A stretch of 64,000 nt of DNA from an uncultured Tateyamaria sp. (GTDB lineage Bacteria; Pseudomonadota; Alphaproteobacteria; Rhodobacterales; Rhodobacteraceae), in assembly GCF_947494755.1 (NCBI RefSeq), contig NZ_CANLVZ010000010.1:94388-158387 (forward strand), written 5' to 3'. A program made the translations under genes and the position numbers. The notes beneath the pieces were generated by a model. That model made no database searches. It had not been told where the DNA came from and saw only the letters and a program-made list of their open reading frames with translations. This document shows positions 44,551-54,220 of this stretch, piece after piece. The first letter of the stretch is position 1; each line of letters begins with the position of its first letter.

Positions 44551-44889
44551 TCAGGCTCTCAATTCGGTCAGGGCACCGTCGAGAGTGGGAAATACGGGGA
44601 ACACGCTGTCCATGCGGGTCAGGCGAAATACCTTGTCGACCGTCGGCGTCAGACCGGCCAGTGCGAGGGTGCGGGCCTGTCCCATATTCTTCATCGCGGC
44701 GACAATCGCGCCAAGCCCGCTTGAATCGATAAACTGCACCTCGCTCAGATCCAGAATGACGGTCTCACTGCCCCCATCCGTCGAGGCGCGCATGGCGTCC
44801 TTGAATTCAATCGCAACGGCTGCATCAATGCGCGCATCATGCACCGACACCACTTGCAGGTTATCCTCTGATCGGCTGCGAAGATCCAT
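44551..44889 (-). CDS. STAS-domain anti-sigma factor antagonist
   Basis: A 112-aa SpoIIAA/RsbV-like protein. The phosphoacceptor motif is IDSSGLGAIVA, within LDLSEVQFIDSSGLGA. Its dephospho form would sequester the adjacent RsbW-like kinase. No PP2C phosphatase is in the window, so the switch is incomplete here. Divergent from the thiolase gene. Confidence 0.9.
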   Translation of the reverse strand: MDLRSRSEDNLQVVSVHDARIDAAVAIEFKDAMRASTDGGSETVILDLSEVQFIDSSGLGAIVAAMKNMGQARTLALAGLTPTVDKVFRLTRMDSVFPVFPTLDGALTELRA

Positions 44890-44981
44890 GTATGCCCTCT
44901 TGCAATTGTCTGGTTACATTGCGTGTGTAGGCTCCAATCGTTACCAATCAGTTTCTATTCGCCAAGATCGGAGGTCAGAGC

Positions 44982-46154
44982 ATGAAACCAGTCGTGATAG
45001 CGGGTGCGGCCCGTACGCCCATGGGCGGTTTTCAGGGTGCTTTGTCCAACATGACAGCCTCCGACCTTGGCGGTATCGCGATCAAACACGCATTGGATGG
45101 CGCAGGAACCGACACGGCGGATGAGGTGCTGATGGGTTGCGTCTTGCCTGCGGGCCAAGGGCAGGCCCCTGCGCGGCAGGCCGGGTTCGCCGCAGGTCTG
45201 GGCGAAGAGGTGCCAGCCACCACCCTTAACAAGATGTGCGGATCGGGCATGAAGGCGGCGATGTTCGCCTATGATCAGATCGCCTTGGGCCAGGCGGATA
45301 CGATGATCGCCGGCGGTATGGAGAGCATGACAAATGCGCCCTATGTCCTGCCCAAAATGCGGGGTGGGGCGCGGCTGGGTCATGGGCAGGTCATCGACCA
45401 CATGTTCCTTGATGGGCTTGAGGATGCCTATGACAAGGGCCGTCTGATGGGCACTTTCGCCGAGGATTGCGCCGAAACCTACCAGTTCACCCGCGACATT
45501 CAGGACAATTATGCGCTGGCCTCGCTCGCGCGGGCGCAGGCTGCGATTGAAACTGGCGCGTTCGCGGCCGAAGTCGCACCCGTCGGCATCACGTCACGCA
45601 AAGGATCCGTAACCGTCGATCAGGATGAACAGCCAGGCACCGCACGCCCTGATAAAATCCCGCATCTCAAACCAGCTTTCCGCGAGGGCGGCACGGTTAC
45701 GGCCGCCAACTCTTCGTCGATCTCGGACGGGGCGGCGGCCTTGCTGTTGGCCAGCGAAGATGCCGCAAAGGCGCAAAACCTGAACATCCGCGCGCATATT
45801 GTGGGCCATGCGAGCCACGCGCAGGCCCCCGGATTGTTCACAACGGCCCCCATCCCTGCGGCGCAAAAACTGCTGGACCGGATCGGGTGGCGCAAAGAGG
45901 ACGTCGACCTGTGGGAGGTGAACGAAGCCTTTGCCGTCGTGCCCCTCGCATTCATGCATGAAATGGGGTTGAGCCATGAGATCGTGAACGTGAACGGTGG
46001 TGCCTGCGCTTTGGGCCATCCAATCGGCGCATCAGGCGCGCGGATCATGGTCACGTTGCTGCACGCCCTCGAGGCGCGAAACCTCAAACGAGGGGTGGCG
46101 GCGATTTGCATCGGTGGCGGCGAAGGCACGGCCATCGCGATTGAGCGGGTCTGA
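44982..46154 (+). CDS. Acetyl-CoA C-acetyltransferase (thiolase)
   Basis: Thiolase of 390 aa, forming or cleaving acetoacetyl-CoA. Nucleophile Cys in NKMCGSGMKA, GGMESMTNAPY, NEAFAVV (His substitute region), GGACALGHPIGASGAR with the His, and final CIGGGEGTAIAIE with the second Cys. Family members serve PHB synthesis or fatty acid degradation. Confidence 0.92.
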   Translation: MKPVVIAGAARTPMGGFQGALSNMTASDLGGIAIKHALDGAGTDTADEVLMGCVLPAGQGQAPARQAGFAAGLGEEVPATTLNKMCGSGMKAAMFAYDQIALGQADTMIAGGMESMTNAPYVLPKMRGGARLGHGQVIDHMFLDGLEDAYDKGRLMGTFAEDCAETYQFTRDIQDNYALASLARAQAAIETGAFAAEVAPVGITSRKGSVTVDQDEQPGTARPDKIPHLKPAFREGGTVTAANSSSISDGAAALLLASEDAAKAQNLNIRAHIVGHASHAQAPGLFTTAPIPAAQKLLDRIGWRKEDVDLWEVNEAFAVVPLAFMHEMGLSHEIVNVNGGACALGHPIGASGARIMVTLLHALEARNLKRGVAAICIGGGEGTAIAIERV

Positions 46155-46219
46155 TCCTTCCCCCAAAAGAACACCGGTCTGTTTGAAAATACCACCACCG
46201 CTGCAACATCGAGTGACGC

Positions 46220-46672
46220 ATGCCCGCCTATTCCACCCTGTCCCAAACAGTCCAAAGCCTGACCGACGGCGAGGATGACGTGATCGCGCTGATGGCCACC
46301 GTTGCCTGCGAAGTGCACCACAGCGATGCCCGCTTCGACTGGACCGGATTCTACCGCGTCACCGGCCCTGAAATGCTCAAGATCGGACCCTATCAGGGTG
46401 GGCATGGATGCCTGCACATCCCGTTTTCGCGTGGGGTTTGCGGGGCGGCGGCCCGCACGGGGCAGACGCAATTGGTGGCTGACGTAGACGCCTTTCCGGG
46501 CCACATCGCCTGCGCGACATCCACACGATCCGAACTGGTGATACCGGTACGAAACGGGGCGGGGGAGCTGATCGCCGTCTTCGATATCGACAGCGATCAA
46601 CCGAGCGCATTCACTGAGCACGATGCAGAACAATTGGACGCAATTCTGACGGGCGTTTTCGGGCGGCTCTGA
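46220..46672 (+). CDS. Free methionine-(R)-sulfoxide reductase (GAF type)
   Basis: A 150-aa GAF protein. FDWTGFYR, QGGHGCLHIPFSRGVCGAAA and FPGHIACATSTRSELVIPV contain the three Cys (GCL, GVC, IAC) that fRMsr uses. Repairs free oxidised methionine. 66 bases before the XRE-cupin gene. Confidence 0.88.
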   Translation: MPAYSTLSQTVQSLTDGEDDVIALMATVACEVHHSDARFDWTGFYRVTGPEMLKIGPYQGGHGCLHIPFSRGVCGAAARTGQTQLVADVDAFPGHIACATSTRSELVIPVRNGAGELIAVFDIDSDQPSAFTEHDAEQLDAILTGVFGRL

Positions 46673-46683
46673 AAATCGGGCTT

Positions 46684-46734
46684 GATTTTTCACGCGGCTT
46701 GGATTTACGTGAAATTCGAACGGGATTTTTCACG
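46684..46734 (+). promoter_or_regulatory. Operator-like TTTCACG repeats before XRE-cupin gene
   Basis: GATTTTTCACG at 46684-46694 and again at 46724-46734, 40 bases apart, with an inverted CGTGAAAT midway (46708-46715). Four bases before the ATG. Suits autoregulation by the XRE-cupin protein, by inference. Confidence 0.5.
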
Positions 46735-46738
46735 AACC

Positions 46739-47311
46739 ATGCTACAGACCAGCCCAACCACCGCACACAGCCTTGGCGCAGACCTGCGTGCGCTGCGCAA
46801 AGCGCGGGGGCTGACCTTGCAGGATATGGCGGATGTGCTGGGGCGCTCGGTTGGGTGGCTTAGCCAGGTGGAGCGGGACCTTTCCGAACCTTCGATCACG
46901 GACTTGCGCCATATCGCGGCCACGCTGGATATCGCGGTGTCCACCCTGTTTCGCCGCGGGGCTGCGCCTGCCTCCGAAGAGGGTTACGTGGTGCGCCATG
47001 GTGCCCGCCGTCCCATCGGATCCCGCGCCGCCGGGCTGGTCGAAGAACTGCTATCCCCTGATCTCACCGATGATTTCGAAATGGTCCACTCGACCTTTGA
47101 GGCGCATAGCGAAATCAGTGATGCCGTCACGCGCCCCACGCAAGAGGTGGGCTATCTGATCTCGGGCAGGCTGGACCTTGAGATTTCGGGCCAGACCTTT
47201 TCGATTGGGCCCGGCGACAGCTTTCGGGTGCGGGGCGAGCCGTTCCGTTGGAAAAACCCCTATGATCAGCCTGCCGTGGCGATCTGGGTCATCGCGCCGC
47301 CGGTCTACTGA
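46739..47311 (+). CDS. XRE-family regulator with cupin domain
   Basis: A 190-aa SutR-type repressor/activator. HTH at about 12-66 (DLRALRKARGLTLQDMADVLGRS...SQVERDLSEPSI), cupin at about 110-190 (QEVGYLISGRLDLEI...PGDSFRVRGEPFRWKNP). The cupin senses a small molecule, unknown here. Stop shares a base with the LysE-family start (TGATG). Likely the local regulator of the demethylation cluster. Confidence 0.88.
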   Translation: MLQTSPTTAHSLGADLRALRKARGLTLQDMADVLGRSVGWLSQVERDLSEPSITDLRHIAATLDIAVSTLFRRGAAPASEEGYVVRHGARRPIGSRAAGLVEELLSPDLTDDFEMVHSTFEAHSEISDAVTRPTQEVGYLISGRLDLEISGQTFSIGPGDSFRVRGEPFRWKNPYDQPAVAIWVIAPPVY

Positions 47312-47931
47312 TGCCGTTTGAAGGGTGGATCATATTCGCGCTGTTCTGGGTGGTGTTCGTGACCACACCGGGCCCGAATGCGGTGAATTGCATCTCAAAC
47401 GGAATGACATTGGGGATGCGTCGCGCGATGCCGGGTGTGCTGGCGATCCTGACCCAAGCGACCCTGTTTCTGATCCTGTCAGCCTTGGGCGTTACGGCCC
47501 TGATCGCCGCTTCACCTACCGCCTTCTGGATCGCCAAACTGATCGGAGCCGGGGTCCTGATCTATCTCGGCGTACGCGGCTGGATGCGGGCTGGCATACC
47601 GCCTGAGGTCGCCGATCAGACAGGCCGATCCATCTATCTGCGCGCCTTTGCGATCGCGACGATCAATCCCAAAAGCGTGGCGGGCTACCTGGCCGCCTTT
47701 TCGCAGTTCATCCAGCCGGGCATGCCCGGCTGGGATCAGATGTGGGTGATCATGCCCACGGCACTGACGATCACCGCGCTCAGCTATACCGGGTTCACCG
47801 CCCTTGGGGCAGGGATCGGACGGGCGGCCTTGGGCGCGGTGTTCAACATCTGGGTGCGTCGCGTGATGGCCGTGTGCTTTGTTATCTACGGTGTGCTTTT
47901 GGGCGCGTCTACTGCACCGGCGAGGGCCTGA
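47311..47931 (+). CDS. LysE-family translocator
   Basis: A 206-aa exporter with about six TM helices. FVTTPGPNAVNCISNGMTLG near the start is the LysE/RhtB signature. Exports amino acids or related amines. Coupled to the XRE-cupin gene; a GFA-family gene follows at once. Confidence 0.87.
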   Translation: MPFEGWIIFALFWVVFVTTPGPNAVNCISNGMTLGMRRAMPGVLAILTQATLFLILSALGVTALIAASPTAFWIAKLIGAGVLIYLGVRGWMRAGIPPEVADQTGRSIYLRAFAIATINPKSVAGYLAAFSQFIQPGMPGWDQMWVIMPTALTITALSYTGFTALGAGIGRAALGAVFNIWVRRVMAVCFVIYGVLLGASTAPARA

Positions 47932-47932
47932 T

Positions 47933-48304
47933 ATGCTGACTGGATCGTGCAACTGCAAAGCCATCACCTTCGAAGTGGCCAATACCATCCGCGCCAGCGC
48001 GTGCCATTGCGGGCAGTGCCGCAAGCAGTCGGGGCACCACTGGGCGTCGGGCCTTGCCCATGACAGCGATGTGACCATCACGGGGCCAGTCACCTGGTTC
48101 GCCTCAAGCCGAACCGCCAAGCGCGGCTTTTGCCCGACCTGCGGCTGCTTCCTGTTCTGGAAAATGGAAGGCGAGGCCAAGATCAGCTTCTCGCTTGGGA
48201 CCATCGATGGGGCAACGGGCCTGCGCCTCGACCGACATATCTTTACCGCCGACAAGGGCGACTACTACGACATCGCGGACAACGTGCCGCAACGAAAGGA
48301 CTAA
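47933..48304 (+). CDS. GFA-family protein, small
   Basis: A 123-aa zinc protein: SCNCKAITFEV, ACHCGQCRKQSGHHW and RGFCPTCGCFLFW complete the cysteine pattern. Formaldehyde is released when N-methyl groups are oxidised, so a formaldehyde/glutathione role next to demethylases is attractive but inferred. Start ATG 47933. Confidence 0.82.
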   Translation: MLTGSCNCKAITFEVANTIRASACHCGQCRKQSGHHWASGLAHDSDVTITGPVTWFASSRTAKRGFCPTCGCFLFWKMEGEAKISFSLGTIDGATGLRLDRHIFTADKGDYYDIADNVPQRKD

Positions 48305-48307
48305 GGG

Positions 48308-50755
48308 ATGAGCGATTTTCCAACGACGGCCCGCGTGGTCATCATCGGCGGCGGCGTGGTGGGCACCTCGACGCTGTATCATCTGGCCAAGGCCGGCTGG
48401 ACCGACTGCGTGCTGCTGGAAAAGAACGAGTTGACGGCCGGGTCCACCTGGCACGCGGCGGGCAACTGCCCCAACTTCTCGGGGTCCTGGGCTGTGATGA
48501 ACATGCAGCGCTACGGGCTGGAAATGTATCGCACCCTCGCGGACGATGTGAACTATCCGATGAACTACCACGTCACCGGATCGCTGCGTCTCGCCCATTC
48601 CAAGGAACGGATGCAGGAATTCGAGCGGGTGTCGGGCATGGGCCGCTATCAGGGGCTCGAGATGCCAATCATGACGCCTGCCGAGATGCAGGACTACCAC
48701 CCGTTCATGGAAACCCACGACCTTGCGGGCGGCATGTGGGATCCGCTGGACGGTGACATCGACCCCGCCCAGTTGACGCAAGCCTTGGCCAAGGGCGCGC
48801 GGGACGCTGGCGCACATATCGAACGGTTCTGCCCTGCGACGGGGATCGAGCGGGACGGCGACGAATGGGTCGTGAAGACCGACAAGGGCGACATCCGCTG
48901 CCAGTATGTCGCCAACTGCGCAGGCTATTATGCGCAGCGTGTGGGCGAGATGTTCAAACCCTTCGGCGGACGCACCGTGCCGATGGTCGTCATGTCCCAC
49001 CAGTATTTCCTGACCGACGAGATCGCCGAAGTCGCCGCATGGACCAAGGAGAAGGGGCACAAGCTTCCCATCATCCGCGACGTCGACATCAGCTATTATC
49101 TGCGCCAGGACAAGAACGGGCTGAACCTTGGTCCGTACGAGCGCAACTGCAAGGCGCATTGGGTGACACCCTCCGATCCGATGCCCGAGGACTTCTCGTT
49201 CCAGCTTTATCCCGACGATCTCGAACGGCTTGAATTCTATATTGAAGACGCGATGGAGCGGGTGCCCGCGCTTGGCACTGCCGGGGTCGGGCGCAACATC
49301 AACGGCCCCATCCCCTATGCGCCCGATGGCTTGCCGATGATCGGCCCAATGCCGGGCGTCAAAAACGCGTTCGAGGGCCATTCGTTCACCTTCGGCATCG
49401 CCCAAGGCGGCGGGGCGGGCAAGGTTCTGTCAGAATGGATTATGCACGGCGAAACCGAGTGGGACATGTGGGCGACTGACCCGCGCCGCTACACCGACTA
49501 TGCCGATCACGACTATTCCCTGGCCAAGGCGCTTGAGACCTATGGGCACGAATACGCGATGCATTTCCCGCATCACGAATGGCCTGCGGGACGCGACAAG
49601 AAACTCTCGCCGATCGACGACCGCATCCGGGCCGCGGGGGGGCAGATGGGTGCCTATAACGGATGGGAACGGGCCAACTGGTTCGCCAAGGACGGCGACG
49701 ACACGTCTGAGGACGCGACGCACACATGGGATCGCAGCGGCCCATGGGCTCCGCGCGTCAAGGCCGAGGTCGAGGCCGTGCGCGACGGGGTCGGCGTGCT
49801 GGACCTGCCGGGCTTCTCGCGCTTTGAGTTGAGCGGCGAGGGTGCTGCGGAATGGCTGCGGGGCCGCATCGCAGGTGCCTTACCCAAGGCGGGCCGCATG
49901 ACGCTTGGTTATTTCCCCGACAGCCGGGGGCGCATCCTGACGGAAATGTCGCTGGTCCGGCACGCCGAGGATCACTTTACGCTCATCACCGCCGCGACCG
50001 CGCAATGGCACGATTGGGATGTGCTGAACGACGCGCTGCCCGAGGGGCTGAGCCTCTCGGATCACACGACCGAACTGTCGACGCTGATCGTGAGCGGGCC
50101 GAAATCGCGTGCATTGTTCGAAAGTCTCAGCACCGAAGCGGACCTGTCGCTTGGCTGGTTGACCCATCAGGACGCCGTTGTCGCCGGAGTGAAATGTCGG
50201 TTGCTGCGGGTGTCCTTTGCGGGCGAATTGGGCTGGGAGGTGCACGCGCCGATGGCCGACATTCCCGCCCTTTATGATGCGATCATCGGGGCAGGGGCGA
50301 CGCCCTTTGGGATGTACGCGCTGAACTCCATGCGGATGGAAAAAGGGTATCGGGCGTGGAAAGGTGACCTCAGCACCGACTACACCTTGTTCGAGGGCGG
50401 GCTGGACCGGTTCATCAAGCTCGACAAACCGCAGGACTTCCCCGGCAAGGCCGCGCTGCAGAACGAAAAGCAGCAAGGGTCGAAGAAGCGGTTCGTGACG
50501 ATGCTGGTGGACGCGGGCGATCAGGACGCGCCCTATATGTCGACCATCTGGAGCGGGGATGAGGTTGTGGGCGAAACCACGTCGGGTGACTGGGGATACC
50601 GGATTGATGCCTCGATCGCGTTGGGTGTCGTGCGCACCGACTTGGCCGAGCCGGGCACCGACGTTGAGGTCGAAATCTTTGGCCAACGCTACAAGGCGAC
50701 CGTGCAACCCGATCAACCTTTGTGGGACCCTGCCAACGAACGCTTGCGGGCGTGA
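48308..50755 (+). CDS. FAD/GcvT-type demethylating dehydrogenase, first copy
   Basis: An 815-aa flavoprotein of the dimethylglycine/sarcosine dehydrogenase family. VVIIGGGVVGTSTLYHLAKAG (FAD), AGSTWHAAGN with the His used for covalent FAD in DMGDH, then from about 430 a GcvT-type tetrahydrofolate domain (GVLDLPGFSRFELSGEGA...SLVRHAEDHFTLITAATAQ...MRMEKGYRAWKGDL). It likely removes an N-methyl as methylene-THF. The second copy has equal length but diverged sequence. Confidence 0.88.
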   Translation: MSDFPTTARVVIIGGGVVGTSTLYHLAKAGWTDCVLLEKNELTAGSTWHAAGNCPNFSGSWAVMNMQRYGLEMYRTLADDVNYPMNYHVTGSLRLAHSKERMQEFERVSGMGRYQGLEMPIMTPAEMQDYHPFMETHDLAGGMWDPLDGDIDPAQLTQALAKGARDAGAHIERFCPATGIERDGDEWVVKTDKGDIRCQYVANCAGYYAQRVGEMFKPFGGRTVPMVVMSHQYFLTDEIAEVAAWTKEKGHKLPIIRDVDISYYLRQDKNGLNLGPYERNCKAHWVTPSDPMPEDFSFQLYPDDLERLEFYIEDAMERVPALGTAGVGRNINGPIPYAPDGLPMIGPMPGVKNAFEGHSFTFGIAQGGGAGKVLSEWIMHGETEWDMWATDPRRYTDYADHDYSLAKALETYGHEYAMHFPHHEWPAGRDKKLSPIDDRIRAAGGQMGAYNGWERANWFAKDGDDTSEDATHTWDRSGPWAPRVKAEVEAVRDGVGVLDLPGFSRFELSGEGAAEWLRGRIAGALPKAGRMTLGYFPDSRGRILTEMSLVRHAEDHFTLITAATAQWHDWDVLNDALPEGLSLSDHTTELSTLIVSGPKSRALFESLSTEADLSLGWLTHQDAVVAGVKCRLLRVSFAGELGWEVHAPMADIPALYDAIIGAGATPFGMYALNSMRMEKGYRAWKGDLSTDYTLFEGGLDRFIKLDKPQDFPGKAALQNEKQQGSKKRFVTMLVDAGDQDAPYMSTIWSGDEVVGETTSGDWGYRIDASIALGVVRTDLAEPGTDVEVEIFGQRYKATVQPDQPLWDPANERLRA

Positions 50756-50821
50756 TCGTTTTCCGACACGGGAAACGAAACGGGCACTGCGCCGGTGCCT
50801 GTGCGCGCAAGGAGAAACGCT

Positions 50822-51715
50822 ATGGCTGACATCACCCTTCTGGACGGGGGCATGGGACAAGAACTGGTCCACCGGGCAGGCGACAAGCTGACCCCGCTGT
50901 GGTCGACCCAGATCATGCTGGATCACCCCGGCATGGTCACCAGCGTCCACGCGGATTTCTTTGCAGCCGGAGCGACGGTAGCGACAACCAATAGCTACGC
51001 GATTCATCACGACCGTCTGGCGGGCACACCGGTCGAGGGTGCGTTCACGGCCTTGCACCAAAGCGCATTGTTTGAGGCGCGGACCGCGCGGCGCGAGCAT
51101 GGAACGGGACGAATTGCCGGTGCGATTGGGCCGCTTGTGGCCAGCTATCGGCCTGACCTGCATCCTGCCTCGGATGTAGCGGTGCCCTTGTTTGCCGAGG
51201 TCACGGCCCTGCTTGCTCCTGCGTGCGACTTGCTGATCTGCGAAACGGTGGCCTCCATCGACCATGCGCGTGACATTCTTGCGGGCTGTGCAGACGCGGC
51301 CATCCCCGTGTGGTTGGCGATGACAGTGGATGACCGCGACGGCACAAAACTGCGCTCGGGTGAGCCGATTGCGGATGTGGTCCCTATCGCCGAAGCGGGT
51401 GCAACTGCGCTGCTGGTGAACTGCTCGACGCCGGAAGTGATCCCGGCGGCGCTGGCCTCCGTCGCCCACACCTCGCTGCCATTCGGGGCCTATGCCAATG
51501 GATTTGAACAGATCGCTGACGGCTTTCTTGAGGACAAACCTACCGTGGATAGCCTGACGCTGCGCCGCGACTTCACCCCCGAGCTTTACGCCGATCAGGT
51601 CATGACTTGGGTCGCAGCGGGGGCCACCATCGTGGGGGGATGCTGCGAAGTCAGCCCAGCCCATATCGCTGAAATCGCCCGTCGTCTGCGCGACGCGGGC
51701 CACACCATCGTCTGA
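50822..51715 (+). CDS. Homocysteine S-methyltransferase family protein (BHMT-like)
   Basis: A 297-aa zinc methyltransferase. LLDGGMGQEL, GATVATTNSYAI, ALLVNCSTPEV and VGGCCEVSPAHI supply the three zinc Cys. Lies between two demethylating flavoproteins, so betaine (or another methyl donor) to homocysteine is the best guess. AAGGAG 9 bases before ATG 50822. Confidence 0.9.
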   Translation: MADITLLDGGMGQELVHRAGDKLTPLWSTQIMLDHPGMVTSVHADFFAAGATVATTNSYAIHHDRLAGTPVEGAFTALHQSALFEARTARREHGTGRIAGAIGPLVASYRPDLHPASDVAVPLFAEVTALLAPACDLLICETVASIDHARDILAGCADAAIPVWLAMTVDDRDGTKLRSGEPIADVVPIAEAGATALLVNCSTPEVIPAALASVAHTSLPFGAYANGFEQIADGFLEDKPTVDSLTLRRDFTPELYADQVMTWVAAGATIVGGCCEVSPAHIAEIARRLRDAGHTIV

Positions 51716-51727
51716 GGAACCACACCA

Positions 51728-54175
51728 ATGCCCGACCTTCCCAACTCTGCACGCGTCGTCATTATCGGTGGGGGCGTTATTGGCTGTTCTGTGGCCTATC
51801 ACCTGACCAAGCTGGGCTGGAAAGATGTGGTGCTGTTGGAGCGCAAGCAGTTGACCAGTGGTACGACATGGCATGCGGCAGGGCTGATCGCGCAACTGCG
51901 CGCCACGGCGAACATGACCAAACTGGCCCGCTATTCGCAGGAACTTTATGGCGATCTGGAAGCGGAAACCGGGGTTGCCACGGGCTTTAAACGGGTGGGG
52001 TCCATCACGGCGGCTCTGACGGATGAACGGCTTGAGGAGTTGCGCCGCCAGGCGGGCATGGCGCGCGCCTTTGGGGTCGAGGTCGAGGAAATCTCGCCCG
52101 CGGAAGTGAAGGCGAAATACGAACACCTCAACATTGATGATGTGACGGGCGGCGTTTACCTGCCCCTCGACGGGCAGGGCGATCCGGCCAATATCGCGCT
52201 GGCCTTGGCCAAGGGCGCACGGCAACGCGGTGCCAAGGTGCAGGAACGGGTGGCCGTGACGCGGATAGCCCACGAGGGGCGACGGGTCACGGGCGTCGAT
52301 TGGACTGGCGAGGATGGGACTGAGGGTCACATCACCTGCGACCATGTGGTCAACTGTGCGGGCATGTGGGGCCACGAGGTCGGGCGTATGGCAGGCGTGA
52401 ACGTCCCACTGCAAGCCTGCGAACACTTCTATATCGTGACCGAAGCGATCAAGGATTTGCAGCAACTCCCCGTGCTGCGCGTGCCGGACGAGTGCGCCTA
52501 TTATAAGGAAGACGCGGGCAAAATGCTACTGGGCGCGTTTGAGCCGAATGCAAAACCCTGGGCGGTGAAGGGCATCCCGCGCGACTTTGAATTCGACCAG
52601 CTGCCCGAGGATTTCGACCACTTTGAACCGATCCTCGAGGCGGCGGTGAACCGGATGCCGATGCTGGCCGAGGCGGGCATTCACACTTTCTTCAACGGCC
52701 CCGAAAGTTTCACGCCCGATGACGCCTATCACCTCGGTCTTGCTCCTGAGATGGACAATGTGTGGGTGGCCTGCGGGTTCAACTCCATTGGTATCCAGTC
52801 GGCAGGCGGTGCAGGCATGGCGCTGGCGCAATGGATGGAGGATGGCGCAAAACCCTTTGATCTGGGCGACGTGGACATTTCCCGGATGCAGCCGTTCATG
52901 GGCAACAAGACCTACCTGGCGGAACGCTCGACCGAGACCTTGGGCCTGCTCTATGCCGACCACTTTCCGTTCCGCCAAAAGGCGACGGCGCGGGGGGTGC
53001 GGCGCACCCCGTTCCATCACCACCTGCTGCAAAACGGCGCGGTGATGGGCGAGCTTGCGGGCTGGGAACGCGCCAACTGGTTTGCGCGGGAGGATCAGGA
53101 GGCGGCCTATGCGTATTCATGGAAACGGCAGAACTTCTTTGAGAACGTGGCCGCCGAACACCAGGCGGTGCGCGAGAATGTGGGCATGTATGACATGTCA
53201 TCCTTTGGCAAAATCCGGGTCGAGGGGCGCGACGCCGAGGCGTTCATGAACTTTGTGGGCGGGGGCAACTATTCGGTGCCCAATGGCAAAATCGTCTATA
53301 CCCAATTCCTGAACGAGCGCGCCGGGATCGAGGCGGACGTGACCGTCACCCGGTTGAGCGAAACCGCCTATCTGGTGGTCACCCCTGCCGCGACACGGCT
53401 GGCGGATCAGACTTGGATGCAGCGCCATGTGGGCGAGTTCAACGTGGTGATCACGGACGTGACGGCAGGCGAGGGTGTGCTGGCGGTGATGGGCCCCAAC
53501 GCGCGCAAGTTGCTGAACGCGGTCAGCCCGGCGGACCTGTCCAATGCCGTGAACCCTTTCGGCACCGCGCAGGAGATCGAGATCGGCATGGGCCTCGCCC
53601 GCATCCACCGCGTCACCTACGTGGGCGAACTGGGTTGGGAGGTCTATGTCAGCGCGGATCAGTGCGGGCACGTGTTCGAAACCCTGCACGCGGCTGGCGA
53701 GGGGATGGGCGCAAAGCTGTGCGGGATGCACATGATGGACACCTGCCGCATCGAAAAGGGCTTTCGCCATTTCGGCCACGATATCACCTGCGAGGATCAC
53801 GTGCTCGAGGCGGGCCTTGGCTTTGCGGTCAAGACCGACAAGCGGTCGTTCATCGGACGGGACGCGGTGCTGCGCAAGAAGGATGAGGGACTGGCGAGCC
53901 GCCTTGTGCAGTTCAGGCTGACCGACCCCGAGCCGCTGCTCTATCACAACGAGCCGATTGTGCGGGACGGCGAGATTGTCGGCTATCTCAGTTCAGGGGC
54001 GTATGGGCACCACCTCGGTGGGGCCATGGGCCTTGGCTATGTGCCGTGCAAAGGCGAGACGGCAGCGGACGTTCTTGCGTCGTCCTACGAGATCGACGTG
54101 GCGGGCACGCGCGTCAAGGCGGAGGCATCGCTGAAGCCGATGTATGATCCCAAATCCGAACGGGTGAAAGCGTGA
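51728..54175 (+). CDS. FAD/GcvT-type demethylating dehydrogenase, second copy
   Basis: An 815-aa paralogue of the gene at 48308. VVIIGGGVIGCSVAYHLTKLG, SGTTWHAAGLIAQLRATANM with the covalent-FAD His, CGFNSIGIQSAGGAGMAL, and the GcvT half GVLAVMGPNARKLLNAV...MDTCRIEKGFRHFGHDI. Twelve bases after the methyltransferase. Pattern closest to dimethylglycine/sarcosine dehydrogenase; exact substrate inferred. Confidence 0.9.
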   Translation: MPDLPNSARVVIIGGGVIGCSVAYHLTKLGWKDVVLLERKQLTSGTTWHAAGLIAQLRATANMTKLARYSQELYGDLEAETGVATGFKRVGSITAALTDERLEELRRQAGMARAFGVEVEEISPAEVKAKYEHLNIDDVTGGVYLPLDGQGDPANIALALAKGARQRGAKVQERVAVTRIAHEGRRVTGVDWTGEDGTEGHITCDHVVNCAGMWGHEVGRMAGVNVPLQACEHFYIVTEAIKDLQQLPVLRVPDECAYYKEDAGKMLLGAFEPNAKPWAVKGIPRDFEFDQLPEDFDHFEPILEAAVNRMPMLAEAGIHTFFNGPESFTPDDAYHLGLAPEMDNVWVACGFNSIGIQSAGGAGMALAQWMEDGAKPFDLGDVDISRMQPFMGNKTYLAERSTETLGLLYADHFPFRQKATARGVRRTPFHHHLLQNGAVMGELAGWERANWFAREDQEAAYAYSWKRQNFFENVAAEHQAVRENVGMYDMSSFGKIRVEGRDAEAFMNFVGGGNYSVPNGKIVYTQFLNERAGIEADVTVTRLSETAYLVVTPAATRLADQTWMQRHVGEFNVVITDVTAGEGVLAVMGPNARKLLNAVSPADLSNAVNPFGTAQEIEIGMGLARIHRVTYVGELGWEVYVSADQCGHVFETLHAAGEGMGAKLCGMHMMDTCRIEKGFRHFGHDITCEDHVLEAGLGFAVKTDKRSFIGRDAVLRKKDEGLASRLVQFRLTDPEPLLYHNEPIVRDGEIVGYLSSGAYGHHLGGAMGLGYVPCKGETAADVLASSYEIDVAGTRVKAEASLKPMYDPKSERVKA

Positions 54176-54220
54176 CGACCCTGTGACGGGGTGCTAGTCA
54201 GGGGGCGAAAGGACCCTCCC

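Noticed and set aside
49880..52465. An 861-codon open frame on the minus strand opposite the demethylase genes
   Set aside because: It overlaps two well-supported genes and a methyltransferase, with no family motifs and Arg/Gly/His-rich composition. It is an antisense effect of GC-rich codon use.
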